NCBI RefSeq assembly: GCF_028307215.1
Contig: NZ_JAQMHV010000001.1
Location: forward strand, 186,001-250,000
Direction of reading: 5' to 3'
DNA: 64,000 bases
Source: Falsirhodobacter sp. 20TX0035
Lineage (GTDB): Bacteria > Pseudomonadota > Alphaproteobacteria > Rhodobacterales > Rhodobacteraceae
Under the pieces are notes generated by a model. The model was given only the letters and a program-made list of their open reading frames with translations, had not been told where the DNA came from and searched no databases. Position numbers and translations under genes: made by a program. Positions 1 through 8,658 of this stretch are shown here, one piece after another (the first letter of the stretch is position 1; every line of letters begins with the position of its first letter).

Positions 1-30
1 GAAGGGCGAACAGCCCCGCCACTGCCTGCG

Positions 31-996
31 TCAGCAGTAACGTCCGATCGCGTTCATCTGGTGATCGCCATAGCGGTCGCCCCAAGCGAAGCCGGCGGGC
101 AGGATGCGCTCGATCTCGGCCAGATCGTCGGCCGTCAGGGTCACGTCCAGCCAGTGGCGCAGATGTTCCGCTGTGCGCGTTCCGGGGATCGGGATGATGT
201 GGTCGTCCTGCGCCAGAACCCAGGCGATGGCCGTGCCCGACACCGACCAGCCCCGTTCTTGGCAGAAGGCGCGGAAGGGGGCGATGGCCGCGTTGTTGGC
301 GCTGAAGTTCGGCTCGACAAAGCGCGGGTTCGTGTGGCGGAAGTCAACGCCGGACCGGAAATCCTCGCGCCGCATCTCGCGCTCCCCGAAGATCCCGCGG
401 CCAAGGGGGGAGAAGGCGACAAAGGCCACCCCCAGCTCTTTGCAGGTGCGCAGAAGGCCCAGTTCCGGCAGGCGCGTCCACAGCGAATATTCGTTCTGCA
501 CCGCCGTCACCGGGCACTCGGCATGGGCCTGGCGCAGGGTGTAGGGCGCCACCTCGGACAGGCCGTAGCCTCCGATCTTCCCCTCGGCGATCAGACGGGA
601 CATGGTGCCGGCGACGTCCTCCACCGGCGTCTTGGGGTCCAAACGGTGCAGGTAGTACAGGTCGATGTGGTCGCGCTTCAGGCGGCGCAGCGATTCCTCA
701 AGACAGGCGCGGATATAGGGTTCCGAATTGTCCACGCTGCGCGGCGGGCCCGCGACGATGCCGCATTTCGTGGCCAGCGTGACGGCGCGGCCCCATTTTC
801 CGATGACGCTTTCCGACACGCCAAGGCCGTAGATGTTCGCCGTGTCGATCAGCGTGATGCCCGCCTCCAGCCCCGCATCCAGCGCCCGCAGGGACGTCGC
901 CTCGTCCGTTTCGCCGAACATGCCCCCGAAGCTCATCGCGCCGAAGCCGATTTCGCCCACCATCGGGCCGTTCGCCCCAAGTTGCCGCTGTTTCAT
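31..996 (-). CDS. Aldo/keto reductase
   Basis: A 321-residue NADPH-dependent aldo/keto reductase, a cytoplasmic TIM-barrel oxidoreductase of the AKR superfamily. The catalytic set is visible: Asp in LIDTANIYG (about residue 50), Tyr a few residues on, Lys in LATKCG (about 77) and His in YYLHRLD (about 116). A late IPIPGTR motif fits the cofactor phosphate site. The ATG at 996 has an AAGGGAA ribosome site at good spacing. It is the last gene of a leftward set behind a GntR regulator and a metallopeptidase, so it may be under that regulator. The substrate cannot be read from sequence. Confidence 0.9.
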   Translation of the reverse strand: MKQRQLGANGPMVGEIGFGAMSFGGMFGETDEATSLRALDAGLEAGITLIDTANIYGLGVSESVIGKWGRAVTLATKCGIVAGPPRSVDNSEPYIRACLEESLRRLKRDHIDLYYLHRLDPKTPVEDVAGTMSRLIAEGKIGGYGLSEVAPYTLRQAHAECPVTAVQNEYSLWTRLPELGLLRTCKELGVAFVAFSPLGRGIFGEREMRREDFRSGVDFRHTNPRFVEPNFSANNAAIAPFRAFCQERGWSVSGTAIAWVLAQDDHIIPIPGTRTAEHLRHWLDVTLTADDLAEIERILPAGFAWGDRYGDHQMNAIGRYC

Positions 997-1061
997 CGCC
1001 GTTCCCTTTTCGCAATCGGGCCAATGAACCCCCGCGAATCGGTCTGGTCAAGCGCGGACGG

Positions 1062-1715
1062 TCACGTCCGCTCCCACCCGGCCAGATGCCGCAGGCCCTG
1101 CGTCACGTCCGTGCGGATCGCGAGCCGCAGCCCGGGCTCGTCCCCCGCGCGCAGGGCGGCCAGGATGTGGCGATGGTGGGCGGGCGGTTCGTTCCGGCGC
1201 AGACGGCTGTAAAGCGCGCGCATCGTGGGGCCCAGCTGCAGCCAGACGGTTTCCAGCAGCGCCAGCATCGCCGGCGCCTGCGCGCGCAGATACAAGGTGC
1301 GGTGGAATTCAAGGTTCGTGCGGATGTAGCCCACGGCGTCGCTTTTGGCGACGGCCTCGGCGTTGGCCGCGTTGATGGCGGTCAGCCGGTCGATCAGCGC
1401 GAAATGCGCCCGCGGCAGCGCGCGGGAGGCCAGCTCCGGCTCCAGCAGCGACCGGATGGTGGCCAGTTCCTCGATCCGTTCGGGCGACAGTTCCGGCGTC
1501 GCGACCCGGCCGGAGGAGGAGAGCGTCAGCGCCCCTTCCGCCACCAGCCGCCGCACGGATTCGCGCGCCGGCGTCATGGACACGTCGAAATCCTTGCCGA
1601 TGCCGCGCAGGGTCAGCGCCTGACCGGGCGCCAGTTCGCCGTGCATGATGCGGGTGCGCAGCACGCGGTAGACCCGTTCATGCGCGGCGGTGGTGTCGAT
1701 GCGCGGCGTGATCAT
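1062..1715 (-). CDS. GntR family regulator, FCD type
   Basis: A 217-residue transcription factor. The N-terminal winged helix (residues 10-75) carries the GntR pattern MTPARESVRRLVAEGAL, and an all-helical FCD ligand-binding domain follows (80-217), with Asp/His positions such as NLEFHRTLY. Its ATG overlaps the stop of the upstream metallopeptidase gene in an ATGA, so translation is probably coupled; a longer upstream reading is only open frame. The aldo/keto reductase follows 65 bp downstream and is the natural regulatory target. FCD regulators usually sense carboxylic acids, but the ligand here is unknown. Confidence 0.88.
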   Translation of the reverse strand: MITPRIDTTAAHERVYRVLRTRIMHGELAPGQALTLRGIGKDFDVSMTPARESVRRLVAEGALTLSSSGRVATPELSPERIEELATIRSLLEPELASRALPRAHFALIDRLTAINAANAEAVAKSDAVGYIRTNLEFHRTLYLRAQAPAMLALLETVWLQLGPTMRALYSRLRRNEPPAHHRHILAALRAGDEPGLRLAIRTDVTQGLRHLAGWERT

Positions 1716-2386
1716 GCGAAGCGCCACGCCTGCAGGGCCTGACCTTCCGGCCCGCGCAGCCAGCCGCGCAGGGCGGCGTAATCCGGGCACAACCGGGCCA
1801 CGACCGCCCAGAAGGCCGGGGAATGGTTCATCTCGTCCAGATGCGCGACCTCGTGCGCGGCGACGTAATCGAGGACGGGGGGCGGCGCGAGGATCAGGCG
1901 CCAACTGAACATCAGCGCCCCGTCGCTGGTGCAGCTTCCCCAGCGGCTGCGGGTGTCGCGCAGTGTCAGGCGGGTGTAGGGGCGGCCAAGCGTGGCGGAA
2001 TGCCGGTCGCAGGCGGCGGCCAGACGGTCCCGCGCCAGCGTGCGCAGCCAGGCGGCGGCGCGGGCGGGCACCGGATCGGGTACGATCAGCGAATCGCCCT
2101 CGACCCGGACGCGGCCCCGGCCCGGGGTCAGGACCAGCGCCCGCCCGTCCACCGGAAGCACAGTGCCATGCGCCACCAGCGCCGCCGGCGACAGGTCCGC
2201 CAGTACGTCGCGCAGCCAGTCGGCATGGCCGCCGGCAAAGGCCATCGCCTCGGCCTCGCGCGCGCGGGCGGGCATCGACAGGGTCACCTTTCCGTCTAGT
2301 CGCGACACGCGCAGCGAAAAGCGACGCGTGCGCGCCGAACGCCGCAGGACCAGATCGACCTCGGGCAAACCGGGCAGCACAGGCAT
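1712..2386 (-). CDS. YgjP-like M48 family metallopeptidase
   Basis: A 224-residue protein of the YgjP/DUF45 metal-dependent hydrolase family. The C-terminal half holds the zinc motif HEVAHLDEMNHSPAFW (HExxH, then a further His), preceded by SRWGSCTSDG, the usual family signature. The N-terminal half is a beta-rich family-specific region. A start further upstream is possible, but the ATG at 2386 has a GGGAGG site 8 bp away and gives the family's usual length. It overlaps the GntR gene by 4 bp. The biological substrate of this family is not established. Confidence 0.85.
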   Translation of the reverse strand: MPVLPGLPEVDLVLRRSARTRRFSLRVSRLDGKVTLSMPARAREAEAMAFAGGHADWLRDVLADLSPAALVAHGTVLPVDGRALVLTPGRGRVRVEGDSLIVPDPVPARAAAWLRTLARDRLAAACDRHSATLGRPYTRLTLRDTRSRWGSCTSDGALMFSWRLILAPPPVLDYVAAHEVAHLDEMNHSPAFWAVVARLCPDYAALRGWLRGPEGQALQAWRFA

Positions 2387-2527
2387 GGGAACCTCCCTCT
2401 TCGCGGCGCAGATTAGCCTTGCAATCGGCCGGCGTAACCCCCATCTTCGCGCACTCGAAATGCCTTTGACAGCCGGGCGCACCTGTGGCAAGCGACGGCA
2501 TCATCCACCCCTTTGAAGGAAACTGAC

Positions 2528-2854
2528 ATGCCCAAAGAGGAATGGGGCACGAAGCGTCTTTGCCCCACCACCGGCAAACGCTTCTACGACCTGAACCGCA
2601 CGCCCATCGTCAGCCCCTACACGGGCGAGGTTGTGGACATCGAAAGCGCGCGCCGCAAGGCCGCTTCCGCTGTCATCAGCCGTGTGGTGGATGACAAGGA
2701 CGACAGCCCGCTGGTCGAGGATCTGGAGGGCGACGAGCTGCTGGAAGACGACGCCGCCGCCGAGACGGACGACGATCTGCTGGAAGACGATGCCGACGAC
2801 AACGTCTCGCTGGACGACCTGGCGGACGTCGCCGGGGACGAGGACGAGAACTGA
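2528..2854 (+). CDS. TIGR02300-family protein (FYDLN acid domain)
   Basis: A 108-residue protein. It opens with a conserved stretch containing GTKRLCPTTGKRFYDLN and PIVSPYTGE, the zinc-ribbon-like FYDLN signature found across alphaproteobacteria. The second half is very acidic, with long Asp/Glu runs (about residues 60-108) and no predicted fold. The ATG at 2528 has an AAGGA site; an upstream TTG at 2513 lies inside that site and is unlikely. The family function is unknown. It is monocistronic and followed by a long hairpin and then a tRNA gene. Confidence 0.88.
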   Translation: MPKEEWGTKRLCPTTGKRFYDLNRTPIVSPYTGEVVDIESARRKAASAVISRVVDDKDDSPLVEDLEGDELLEDDAAAETDDDLLEDDADDNVSLDDLADVAGDEDEN

Positions 2855-2861
2855 TCGTCGA

Positions 2862-2910
2862 AAAGGTTGCTGCGGTGTGATTTTTGCTCTTGCACCCCGC
2901 AGCGACCTTT
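2862..2910. repeat. Long inverted repeat after FYDLN gene
   Basis: Arms 2862-2875 and 2897-2910 can form a 14-bp stem with a single G-T wobble; a short inner GTG/CAC pairing closes a T-rich loop. It starts 8 bp after the stop codon of the FYDLN gene. No T-run follows the right arm, so it is not a classical rho-independent terminator. It may protect the mRNA 3' end or overlap the tRNA-Ala promoter region. Confidence 0.6.
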
Positions 2911-2953
2911 CATAAAAGGCCCGAGCACGCCGGGAACGGCGGGCACACCCGGT

Positions 2954-3029
<76 letters not shown>

Positions 3030-3041
3030 AAATAAACCAAG

Positions 3042-3069
3042 GCCGCCCTTCGGGGCGGCTTTTGTTTTT
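3042..3069 (+). terminator. Rho-independent terminator of tRNA-Ala
   Basis: A perfect 7-bp stem GCCGCCC/GGGCGGC closed by a TTCG tetraloop, followed by TTTTGTTTTT. It lies directly after the tRNA and before the convergent transporter gene. Confidence 0.92.
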
Positions 3070-3110
3070 CAGCCGTCCCGGTTCCGCCCTTCCCCTTTCG
3101 GCAGCAGCCC

Positions 3111-4064
3111 CTACCCGTTCGGCGACATGGCCTTGCGCTGCCGGGACCGTTCCAGCCCCAGCGCCCGTTCGCGCCAGATGATCAGGCAGCCCGCCGCCAC
3201 GATGATCGCGGCGCCCGTCAGCATGGCCGGCGTCGGCACCTCGGAAAACACGACATAGCCGATGATCAGCGCGAACAGCATTGACGCGTATTCGAAGGGC
3301 GCGATGACGGACGCGTCGGCCTCACGGAAGGCCTGTGTCATGAAGATCTGCGCCACACCGCCCAGAATGCCCGCCAGCACCAGCAGCACCGCCTCGGTCG
3401 GGGTGGGCATCACCCAGCCGAAGGGGATCGTCAGCAGCGACAGGACGGTGGAAGTGATGGTGAACCAGAACACGATCGATGCCGTCGATTCGGTGGCCGA
3501 CATCTTGCGGATGAACACCATGGCCAGCGCTGTGCACAAAGCCGCCGTCAGAACCAGCGTCACGCCTAGCGCGGCCGTGTCGTCGATGGCCCCGCCCCCT
3601 ACGATCGTCAGGCGCGGCCACAGGATCACCATCACCCCGCCAAGGCCGATGACCACCGCGCTCAGCCGGAACAGACGCACCTCCTCCCCCAGGAACATGG
3701 AGGCGAGGATCACGGTCAGGATCGGCGCGGCATAGCTGAGGGCCGTGACTTCGGGTAGCGGCAGATAGGCCAGCGCGGCGAAGTTCAGCCCCATGGACAT
3801 CGTGCCCGCAAGGCCCCGCCAGACATGGCCCAGCGGGTTGCGCGTGCGCAGGCCGCTTACCAGCCGTTGCGTCATCGCTAGCCAGATCAGGATGACGGGA
3901 ATCGCGAAGAACGACCGGAAGAACACCGTCTGCCCCACCGGAACCCGGTCCGACACGACCTTGATCAGCGCCGACATGACGATGAAGATCAGGACCGAGC
4001 ACAGCTTCAGGGCAATGCCGCGCATCGGGCGCGCAATCGGCGGGCGGGAGGTCGGCGCGTCCAT
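3111..4064 (-). CDS. EamA/DMT family transporter
   Basis: A 317-residue inner-membrane protein with about ten hydrophobic helices in two EamA repeats (about residues 15-150 and 170-300), typical of the drug/metabolite transporter superfamily. The second half of each repeat shows the expected pattern (ALSYAAPILTVILA; APFEYASMLFALI). The ATG at 4064 has an AGAAGG site; longer upstream frames have none. It is divergent from adenine deaminase with 73 bp between, so the two may share control and the cargo could be a purine or related metabolite. That substrate link is inference only. Confidence 0.88.
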   Translation of the reverse strand: MDAPTSRPPIARPMRGIALKLCSVLIFIVMSALIKVVSDRVPVGQTVFFRSFFAIPVILIWLAMTQRLVSGLRTRNPLGHVWRGLAGTMSMGLNFAALAYLPLPEVTALSYAAPILTVILASMFLGEEVRLFRLSAVVIGLGGVMVILWPRLTIVGGGAIDDTAALGVTLVLTAALCTALAMVFIRKMSATESTASIVFWFTITSTVLSLLTIPFGWVMPTPTEAVLLVLAGILGGVAQIFMTQAFREADASVIAPFEYASMLFALIIGYVVFSEVPTPAMLTGAAIIVAAGCLIIWRERALGLERSRQRKAMSPNG

Positions 4065-4137
4065 GAAACGGAACCTTCTGGCTTGACGCCCCAGATCAGC
4101 ACTGTTCCCTTGCAGGCGCAAGACGAAGGAGAACGAA

Positions 4138-5832
4138 ATGAGCGACCTGTCCCGGCGCATCGACCAGGCACGCGGGGTCGTGCCCGCCGACCTCGTGCTG
4201 AAGGGCGGTCGCATTTTCGACCTCGTCACCGGAGAGCTGACCGAAAGTGACGTTGCGATCTGCGGTGACCGTATCGTCGGCACGTATCAGCTTTATGACG
4301 GCGTGCGGGAAATCGACTGCACGGGCCGCATCCTCGTCCCCGGCTTCATCGACACGCATCTGCACATCGAATCGTCCCTGGTCACCCCGTTCGAATTCGA
4401 CCGTTGCGTGACCCCCCGCGGCGTGACCACCGCCATCTGCGATCCGCACGAGATCGCGAATGTCTGCGGGCTGAAGGGCATCCGCTACTTCCTCGAGGCC
4501 TCGTCCCGGACGGTGATGGACCTCCGCGTGAACCTGTCGTCCTGCGTCCCCTCCACCCACATGGAAACGGCGGGGGCGGAGTTGGGGGCTGGGGATCTGA
4601 TCCCGCTGGCCGACCATCCCCGCGTGATCGGATTGGCGGAGTTCATGAACTTCCCCGGCGTGCTGATGAAGGATCCGGGCTGCATGGCCAAGCTGGAGGC
4701 CTTCGCCGGGCGCCACATCGACGGCCACGCCCCGCTGCTGGGCGGGCGCGACCTGAACGCCTACATCGCCGCCGGCATCCGGACCGAACATGAGGCGACC
4801 ACCCCCGAAGAGGCGATGGAAAAGCTGCGCAAGGGCATGCGCGTGCTGATCCGCGAAGGCTCCGTGTCCCGCGACATGGAAGCGCTGGCCCCCATCCTGA
4901 CGGAGCGGACCTCCCCCTATCTGTGCCTGTGCACGGACGACCGCAACCCGCTGGACATCGCCGAGCACGGCCATCTGGATCACATGATCCGAACGCTGAT
5001 CGCGCGCGGCTGCCCGCCGCTGGCCGTCTATCGCGCCGCCAGCCTGTCGGCGGCCGAGGCGTTCGGGCTGAAGGACCGCGGGCTGATCGCGCCCGGCCTG
5101 CGCGCCGACATCGCGGTGATCGACGATTTGGCCTCCTGCCGCGCGTCGCTGGTGCTGTCGGGCGGCGTCGTGGCGGATGACGGGGCCTTTGCCGCCCGCG
5201 ACACCGTGCCCCCGGTCGCCCGCGCTTCGGTCCATGCGCCGGTCGTGTCCCCCGCCTCGTTCCGGCATTCCGCCACCACCACCGCCGAAACCCCGGTCAT
5301 CGGCATCGTGCCCGGCAAGATCATCACCGAGCATCTGGTCGAGGTCATTGCGCCCGAAAACGGCGACAAGCATCCCGACCCTTCGCGGGACTTGGTCCGC
5401 ATCGCGGTGGTGGAACGGCACGGCCGGAACGGCAACATCGCGACCGGATTCGTGAAAGGCTTCGGGCTGCAGCGGGGGGCCATCGCCTCCACCGTCTGCC
5501 ACGACCATCACAACATCGCGGTGGTGGGCGCGGATTACGAGGACATGGCGCTGGCCGTCACCCGGCTGGGCCAGATCGAGGGCGGCTTCGTCGTGGTGGC
5601 GGACGGGCAGGTGCTGGCCGAACTGCCCCTGCCCGTCGCGGGCCTGATGAGCCTTGAGACCTTTGAGGTGGTGCATGGCCGGCTGACCGACCTGCGAACC
5701 GCCGCGCAAAGCCTTGGCGTCGGGCTGGAGGAGCCGTTCCTGCAGCTGGCGTTCCTGTGCCTGCCCGTGATCCCGCACCTGAAGATCACGGATCGCGGCC
5801 TGGTCGACGTGGACCGCTTCGCCCTGATCTAG
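4138..5832 (+). CDS. ade: Adenine deaminase
   Basis: A 564-residue amidohydrolase-superfamily enzyme converting adenine to hypoxanthine and ammonia in purine salvage. The metal site is visible: [13 protein letters not shown] (about residue 65-77), the later LREGS-type loop as [10 protein letters not shown] (about 240) and CLCTDDRNP (about 263). The C-terminal Ade-specific domain contains the Gly-Gly-rich [11 protein letters not shown] segment. Length matches bacterial Ade proteins. The start follows a GAAGGAGAA site. Its stop shares a CTAG with the stop of convergent YqgE. It is divergent from a DMT transporter. Confidence 0.95.
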   Translation: MSDLSRRIDQARGVVPADLVLKGGRIFDLVTGELTESDVAICGDRIVGTYQLYDGVREIDCTGRILVPGFIDTHLHIESSLVTPFEFDRCVTPRGVTTAICDPHEIANVCGLKGIRYFLEASSRTVMDLRVNLSSCVPSTHMETAGAELGAGDLIPLADHPRVIGLAEFMNFPGVLMKDPGCMAKLEAFAGRHIDGHAPLLGGRDLNAYIAAGIRTEHEATTPEEAMEKLRKGMRVLIREGSVSRDMEALAPILTERTSPYLCLCTDDRNPLDIAEHGHLDHMIRTLIARGCPPLAVYRAASLSAAEAFGLKDRGLIAPGLRADIAVIDDLASCRASLVLSGGVVADDGAFAARDTVPPVARASVHAPVVSPASFRHSATTTAETPVIGIVPGKIITEHLVEVIAPENGDKHPDPSRDLVRIAVVERHGRNGNIATGFVKGFGLQRGAIASTVCHDHHNIAVVGADYEDMALAVTRLGQIEGGFVVVADGQVLAELPLPVAGLMSLETFEVVHGRLTDLRTAAQSLGVGLEEPFLQLAFLCLPVIPHLKITDRGLVDVDRFALI

Positions 5833-6395
5833 GCGCGGCCCCCGGCGGTGGACAGCGACAGCGGGTCCACCCCGATAGCGCGCAGGTGGCTGGCCCATTT
5901 GCCATCCGCATCGGCAGCAAACAGCAGGTCGGGCTGAACCTCGGGCAGCATCAGCCAGTCGTTGCGCGCGATCTCCGCCTCCAGCTGGCCCGCGCCCCAG
6001 CCGCAATAGCCAAGGGCCAGAAGCGCGCGCTCCGGCCCTTCGCCCTGGGCCAGCGCCTGAAGGATGTCCAGCGTCGCGGTCATCCCCAGCCCACCCTCGA
6101 TCGGCATCGACCCGGCGGACTGGTAATCCGACGAATGCAGCACGAAGCCGCGCCCCCGCTCCACCGGGCCGCCCATGTGGACGACGATGTCGCGCCCCTC
6201 GGGCGACAGGGGAATGTCCAACTGGCCAAGGAGGTCGGAGAACTCCAGCTCCTCCACCGTCTTGTTGATGACGAGCCCCATCGCGCCTTCGTCCGAATGG
6301 GCGCAGACAAGGATCACCGAATGATCGAACCGCGTGTCGCCAAGACCCGGCATGGCGATCAGGACGGCCCCCGACAGGTTCAGTTCATGTTCCAT
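5829..6395 (-). CDS. YqgE/AlgH family protein
   Basis: A 188-residue conserved cytoplasmic protein of the UPF0301/AlgH family. It shows [14 protein letters not shown] at the N terminus, the signature MGLVINK (about residue 40), the middle [13 protein letters not shown] (about 75) and [12 protein letters not shown] (about 130). Its function is not firmly known; AlgH was named from alginate regulation in Pseudomonas, but the family is far wider. Start and length are typical. It converges with ade and shares a stop-codon tetranucleotide with it. Confidence 0.93.
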   Translation of the reverse strand: MEHELNLSGAVLIAMPGLGDTRFDHSVILVCAHSDEGAMGLVINKTVEELEFSDLLGQLDIPLSPEGRDIVVHMGGPVERGRGFVLHSSDYQSAGSMPIEGGLGMTATLDILQALAQGEGPERALLALGYCGWGAGQLEAEIARNDWLMLPEVQPDLLFAADADGKWASHLRAIGVDPLSLSTAGGRA

Positions 6396-6486
6396 CCTTC
6401 AGATATGGCACGTCGCGACCGCCACTCAACCCGCACGTGACCCGAAAGTGATTTTCCATTGGCGCGGGCATCCCTATGTTCGCGGG

Positions 6487-7269
6487 ATGATCCGATACGC
6501 CCTTGCCCTTCTGCTTCTGCCCGCTGGCGCCTTTGCCCAATCGCTGCCGCCCGATCTGGTGCAGGCGCGCCTTCTGCCCGGCTGGCAGACCGAAGGGGGC
6601 AGCCGCATGGCCGCCTTCCAGATCCGGCTGGCCGACGGGTGGAAGACCTATTGGCGCAGCCCCGGCGACGCGGGCATCCCCCCCACCTTCAACTGGAAGG
6701 GATCGACCAACGTCCGGGCCGTCCACTTCCACTGGCCCGTACCCGAGGTGTTCGAGACGGCCGGCATGCAGACCATCGGCTACCACCGAGAGCTTGTTCT
6801 GCCGATCGAGGTTGTGCCCGCCGACCCGTCCCGCCCCGTGCACCTGCGGGCGCGGGTGGACATGGGCGTCTGTCGCGATGTCTGCGTCCCGACCGAGGTG
6901 GCGCTGACCGCCGATCTGGAAGGCCCCGGCGCCCCCGATGCCGCGATCCGTACCGCGCTCGCGCATCAGCCCGAACGCAGCCGCGCCAAAGCCACCTGCA
7001 CCGTCCAGCCGACCGGGGACGGATTGCGCGTCACCGCCCGCCTGAACGTTCCCGTGCAGGGCCCCGAGGAGACGGTGGTCATGGAACCGGTGGACCCGTC
7101 GATTTGGGCCGCCCCCGCCACGGTGCAGCGGCAGGGCGGCACCCTGACGGCCACCAGCGATCTGGTCGCGTCCTCCGGCCAGCCGTTCGGGCTGGACCGG
7201 TCCGGCCTACGGCTGACCGTTCTGGGTGCGGGCCGCGCGGTCGAGGTGACCGGCTGCCCCGCGCCCTGA
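6487..7269 (+). CDS. Periplasmic DsbD N-terminal-like domain protein
   Basis: A 260-residue secreted protein with a signal peptide at residues 1-17 ending in AFA. The rest resembles the nDsbD/DsbC-type immunoglobulin-like domain of ScsB/DsbD reductases: W-TYWRSPGDAGIPP near 55-70 and a paired-cysteine motif GVCRDVCVP near 140. The transmembrane reductase and thioredoxin domains of full DsbD are absent, so this is an orphan sensor or partner domain. The ATG at 6487 gives a clean signal peptide; the longer upstream frame does not. It likely acts in periplasmic thiol exchange, by inference. Confidence 0.8.
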   Translation: MIRYALALLLLPAGAFAQSLPPDLVQARLLPGWQTEGGSRMAAFQIRLADGWKTYWRSPGDAGIPPTFNWKGSTNVRAVHFHWPVPEVFETAGMQTIGYHRELVLPIEVVPADPSRPVHLRARVDMGVCRDVCVPTEVALTADLEGPGAPDAAIRTALAHQPERSRAKATCTVQPTGDGLRVTARLNVPVQGPEETVVMEPVDPSIWAAPATVQRQGGTLTATSDLVASSGQPFGLDRSGLRLTVLGAGRAVEVTGCPAP

Positions 7270-7273
7270 GGAG

Positions 7274-7786
7274 TCAGCGCTCCGTCAGGCGGGGCATGAT
7301 CTCCACCAGGTTGCACGGGCCGTTGGTGGAATCGAGCTGGTGGCGCAGGATCTCGTCCCACGCGTCCCGGCACGCGCCGGAACTTCCGGGCAGCGCGAAC
7401 AGGTAGGTGCCCTTGCGCACCCCGCCTGTCGCGCGGCTCTGGATGGCCGAGGTGCCGACGGTGCGCATGGACACCATGGCGAAGATCGACGCGAAGGCCT
7501 CGATCTCCTTTTCATAGACGTCGCGATGCGCCTCCACGGTCACGTCGCGCCCCGTCAGCCCCGTCCCGCCGGTGGAGATCACGACGTCCACCGCCGGATC
7601 GTCCGACCATCGGCGCAGGTGGTCCGCGATGGCCGCGCGGTCGTCCGTGACCATGACGCGGTCGACCAGCACGTGGCCCGCACCTTCGATCCGTTCGGCC
7701 AGCACCTTGCCGGATTTGTCGGTGTCCAGCGTGCGCGTGTCCGACACGCTCAGCACGGCGATCCGCACGGGTTTGAAGTCGCTCAT
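7274..7786 (-). CDS. moaB: Molybdenum cofactor biosynthesis protein MoaB
   Basis: A 170-residue MoaB/MogA-type protein, involved in adenylylation of molybdopterin before molybdenum insertion. The diagnostic ISTGGTGLTGRDVT loop lies at about residues 72-85, with SDTR near 15 and ALPGSSGACRDAWD near 135. Length and the conserved C-terminal LVEIMPRL fit MoaB. Its ATG overlaps the stop of the uracil-DNA glycosylase gene by 4 bp, so the two are translationally coupled, and it converges with the DsbD-like gene with only 4 bp between. Confidence 0.92.
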   Translation of the reverse strand: MSDFKPVRIAVLSVSDTRTLDTDKSGKVLAERIEGAGHVLVDRVMVTDDRAAIADHLRRWSDDPAVDVVISTGGTGLTGRDVTVEAHRDVYEKEIEAFASIFAMVSMRTVGTSAIQSRATGGVRKGTYLFALPGSSGACRDAWDEILRHQLDSTNGPCNLVEIMPRLTER

Positions 7787-8556
7787 TTCAGCCTCGCTCT
7801 CAGGTCCAGAAGGTCGGCCCAAGCGTCGCGCTTGGCAGCCGGGTTTCGCAGAAGATAGGCCGGATGGCACATCGGCAGGACAGGAAGGCCGAACCCCTCC
7901 CTCCAGGTGCCGCGCAGCCGCGTGATCCCCGCCTGCCCCAGCACCGTCTTGGCCGAGGTGTTTCCCAGCACCACCAGAACGTCGGGCGCCGCCAGTTCCA
8001 CATGCCGTTCCAGAAAGGGGCGCATCATCGCGGCCTCTTCGGGCAGCGGGTCGCGGTTGTGGGGCGGACGCCACGGCATCACGTTGGTGATGTAGACGGC
8101 ACGTGCCGGATCGGGGTTGTCGCGGGACAGGCCGATGGCGGCCAGCATCCGGTCCAGAAGCTGCCCCGCCTTGCCCACGAAGGGACGCCCGGCCTGATCC
8201 TCCTCGCGGCCTGGCCCCTCTCCGATGATCATGAGTTGGGCGCCGGGGCGGCCGTCGGCGAAGACGGTGCTGCGCGCGCCGCGCTTCAGCTCGCAATGCG
8301 GAAAGGCGGTGACGGCCTCGCGCAGCGCGTCCAGATCGTGGGCGGCGGCGGCCATGGCCCGCGCCTCGGCCACGGGATCCGTTTCGGCCGGGATCACGGG
8401 CGGGGCGGCCACGGCGGCGGGTTTTGGAACCACCGCCTCCAGCTCGTACCGGTTCAGGGGGGCGTCGCCGATGCCTTCGGTCACGCCCAGATCGAACTGC
8501 CAGGCCAGCAGGGCCGCAGCGGTGTCGAAGTCCAGATCGCAGGCATCCCGAGTCAT
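7783..8556 (-). CDS. Uracil-DNA glycosylase, family 4-like
   Basis: A 257-residue base-excision enzyme removing uracil from DNA. The core shows motif 1 IGEGPGREEDQAGRPFVG (about residues 113-130), TNVMPWRPPHNR and the C-terminal MCHPAYLLRNP (motif 2). Residues 1-80 are a variable, Ala-rich lead. Family 4 enzymes from thermophiles bind a 4Fe-4S cluster through four Cys; here only one plausible equivalent (FPHCELK) is visible and two positions read W and M, so the cluster may be missing. No KRRIH loop of UdgX is present. Confidence 0.85.
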   Translation of the reverse strand: MTRDACDLDFDTAAALLAWQFDLGVTEGIGDAPLNRYELEAVVPKPAAVAAPPVIPAETDPVAEARAMAAAAHDLDALREAVTAFPHCELKRGARSTVFADGRPGAQLMIIGEGPGREEDQAGRPFVGKAGQLLDRMLAAIGLSRDNPDPARAVYITNVMPWRPPHNRDPLPEEAAMMRPFLERHVELAAPDVLVVLGNTSAKTVLGQAGITRLRGTWREGFGLPVLPMCHPAYLLRNPAAKRDAWADLLDLRARLK

Positions 8557-8658
8557 GGCGCCAAGGTATTCCGCCCCCCGCCCGGGAACAAGGCGACTTG
8601 TCGGAATCCCCGCCGCTTCCTATAAGCCCCCCAACGTCCCGGACCAAAGGAGCCGCCG

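Noticed and set aside
61-1212. Long open frame of 383 codons on the plus strand opposite the aldo/keto reductase
   Set aside because: Rich in Arg, Gln and Gly as antisense frames in GC-rich DNA usually are; no motif or ribosome site, and the opposite strand has a well-supported enzyme.
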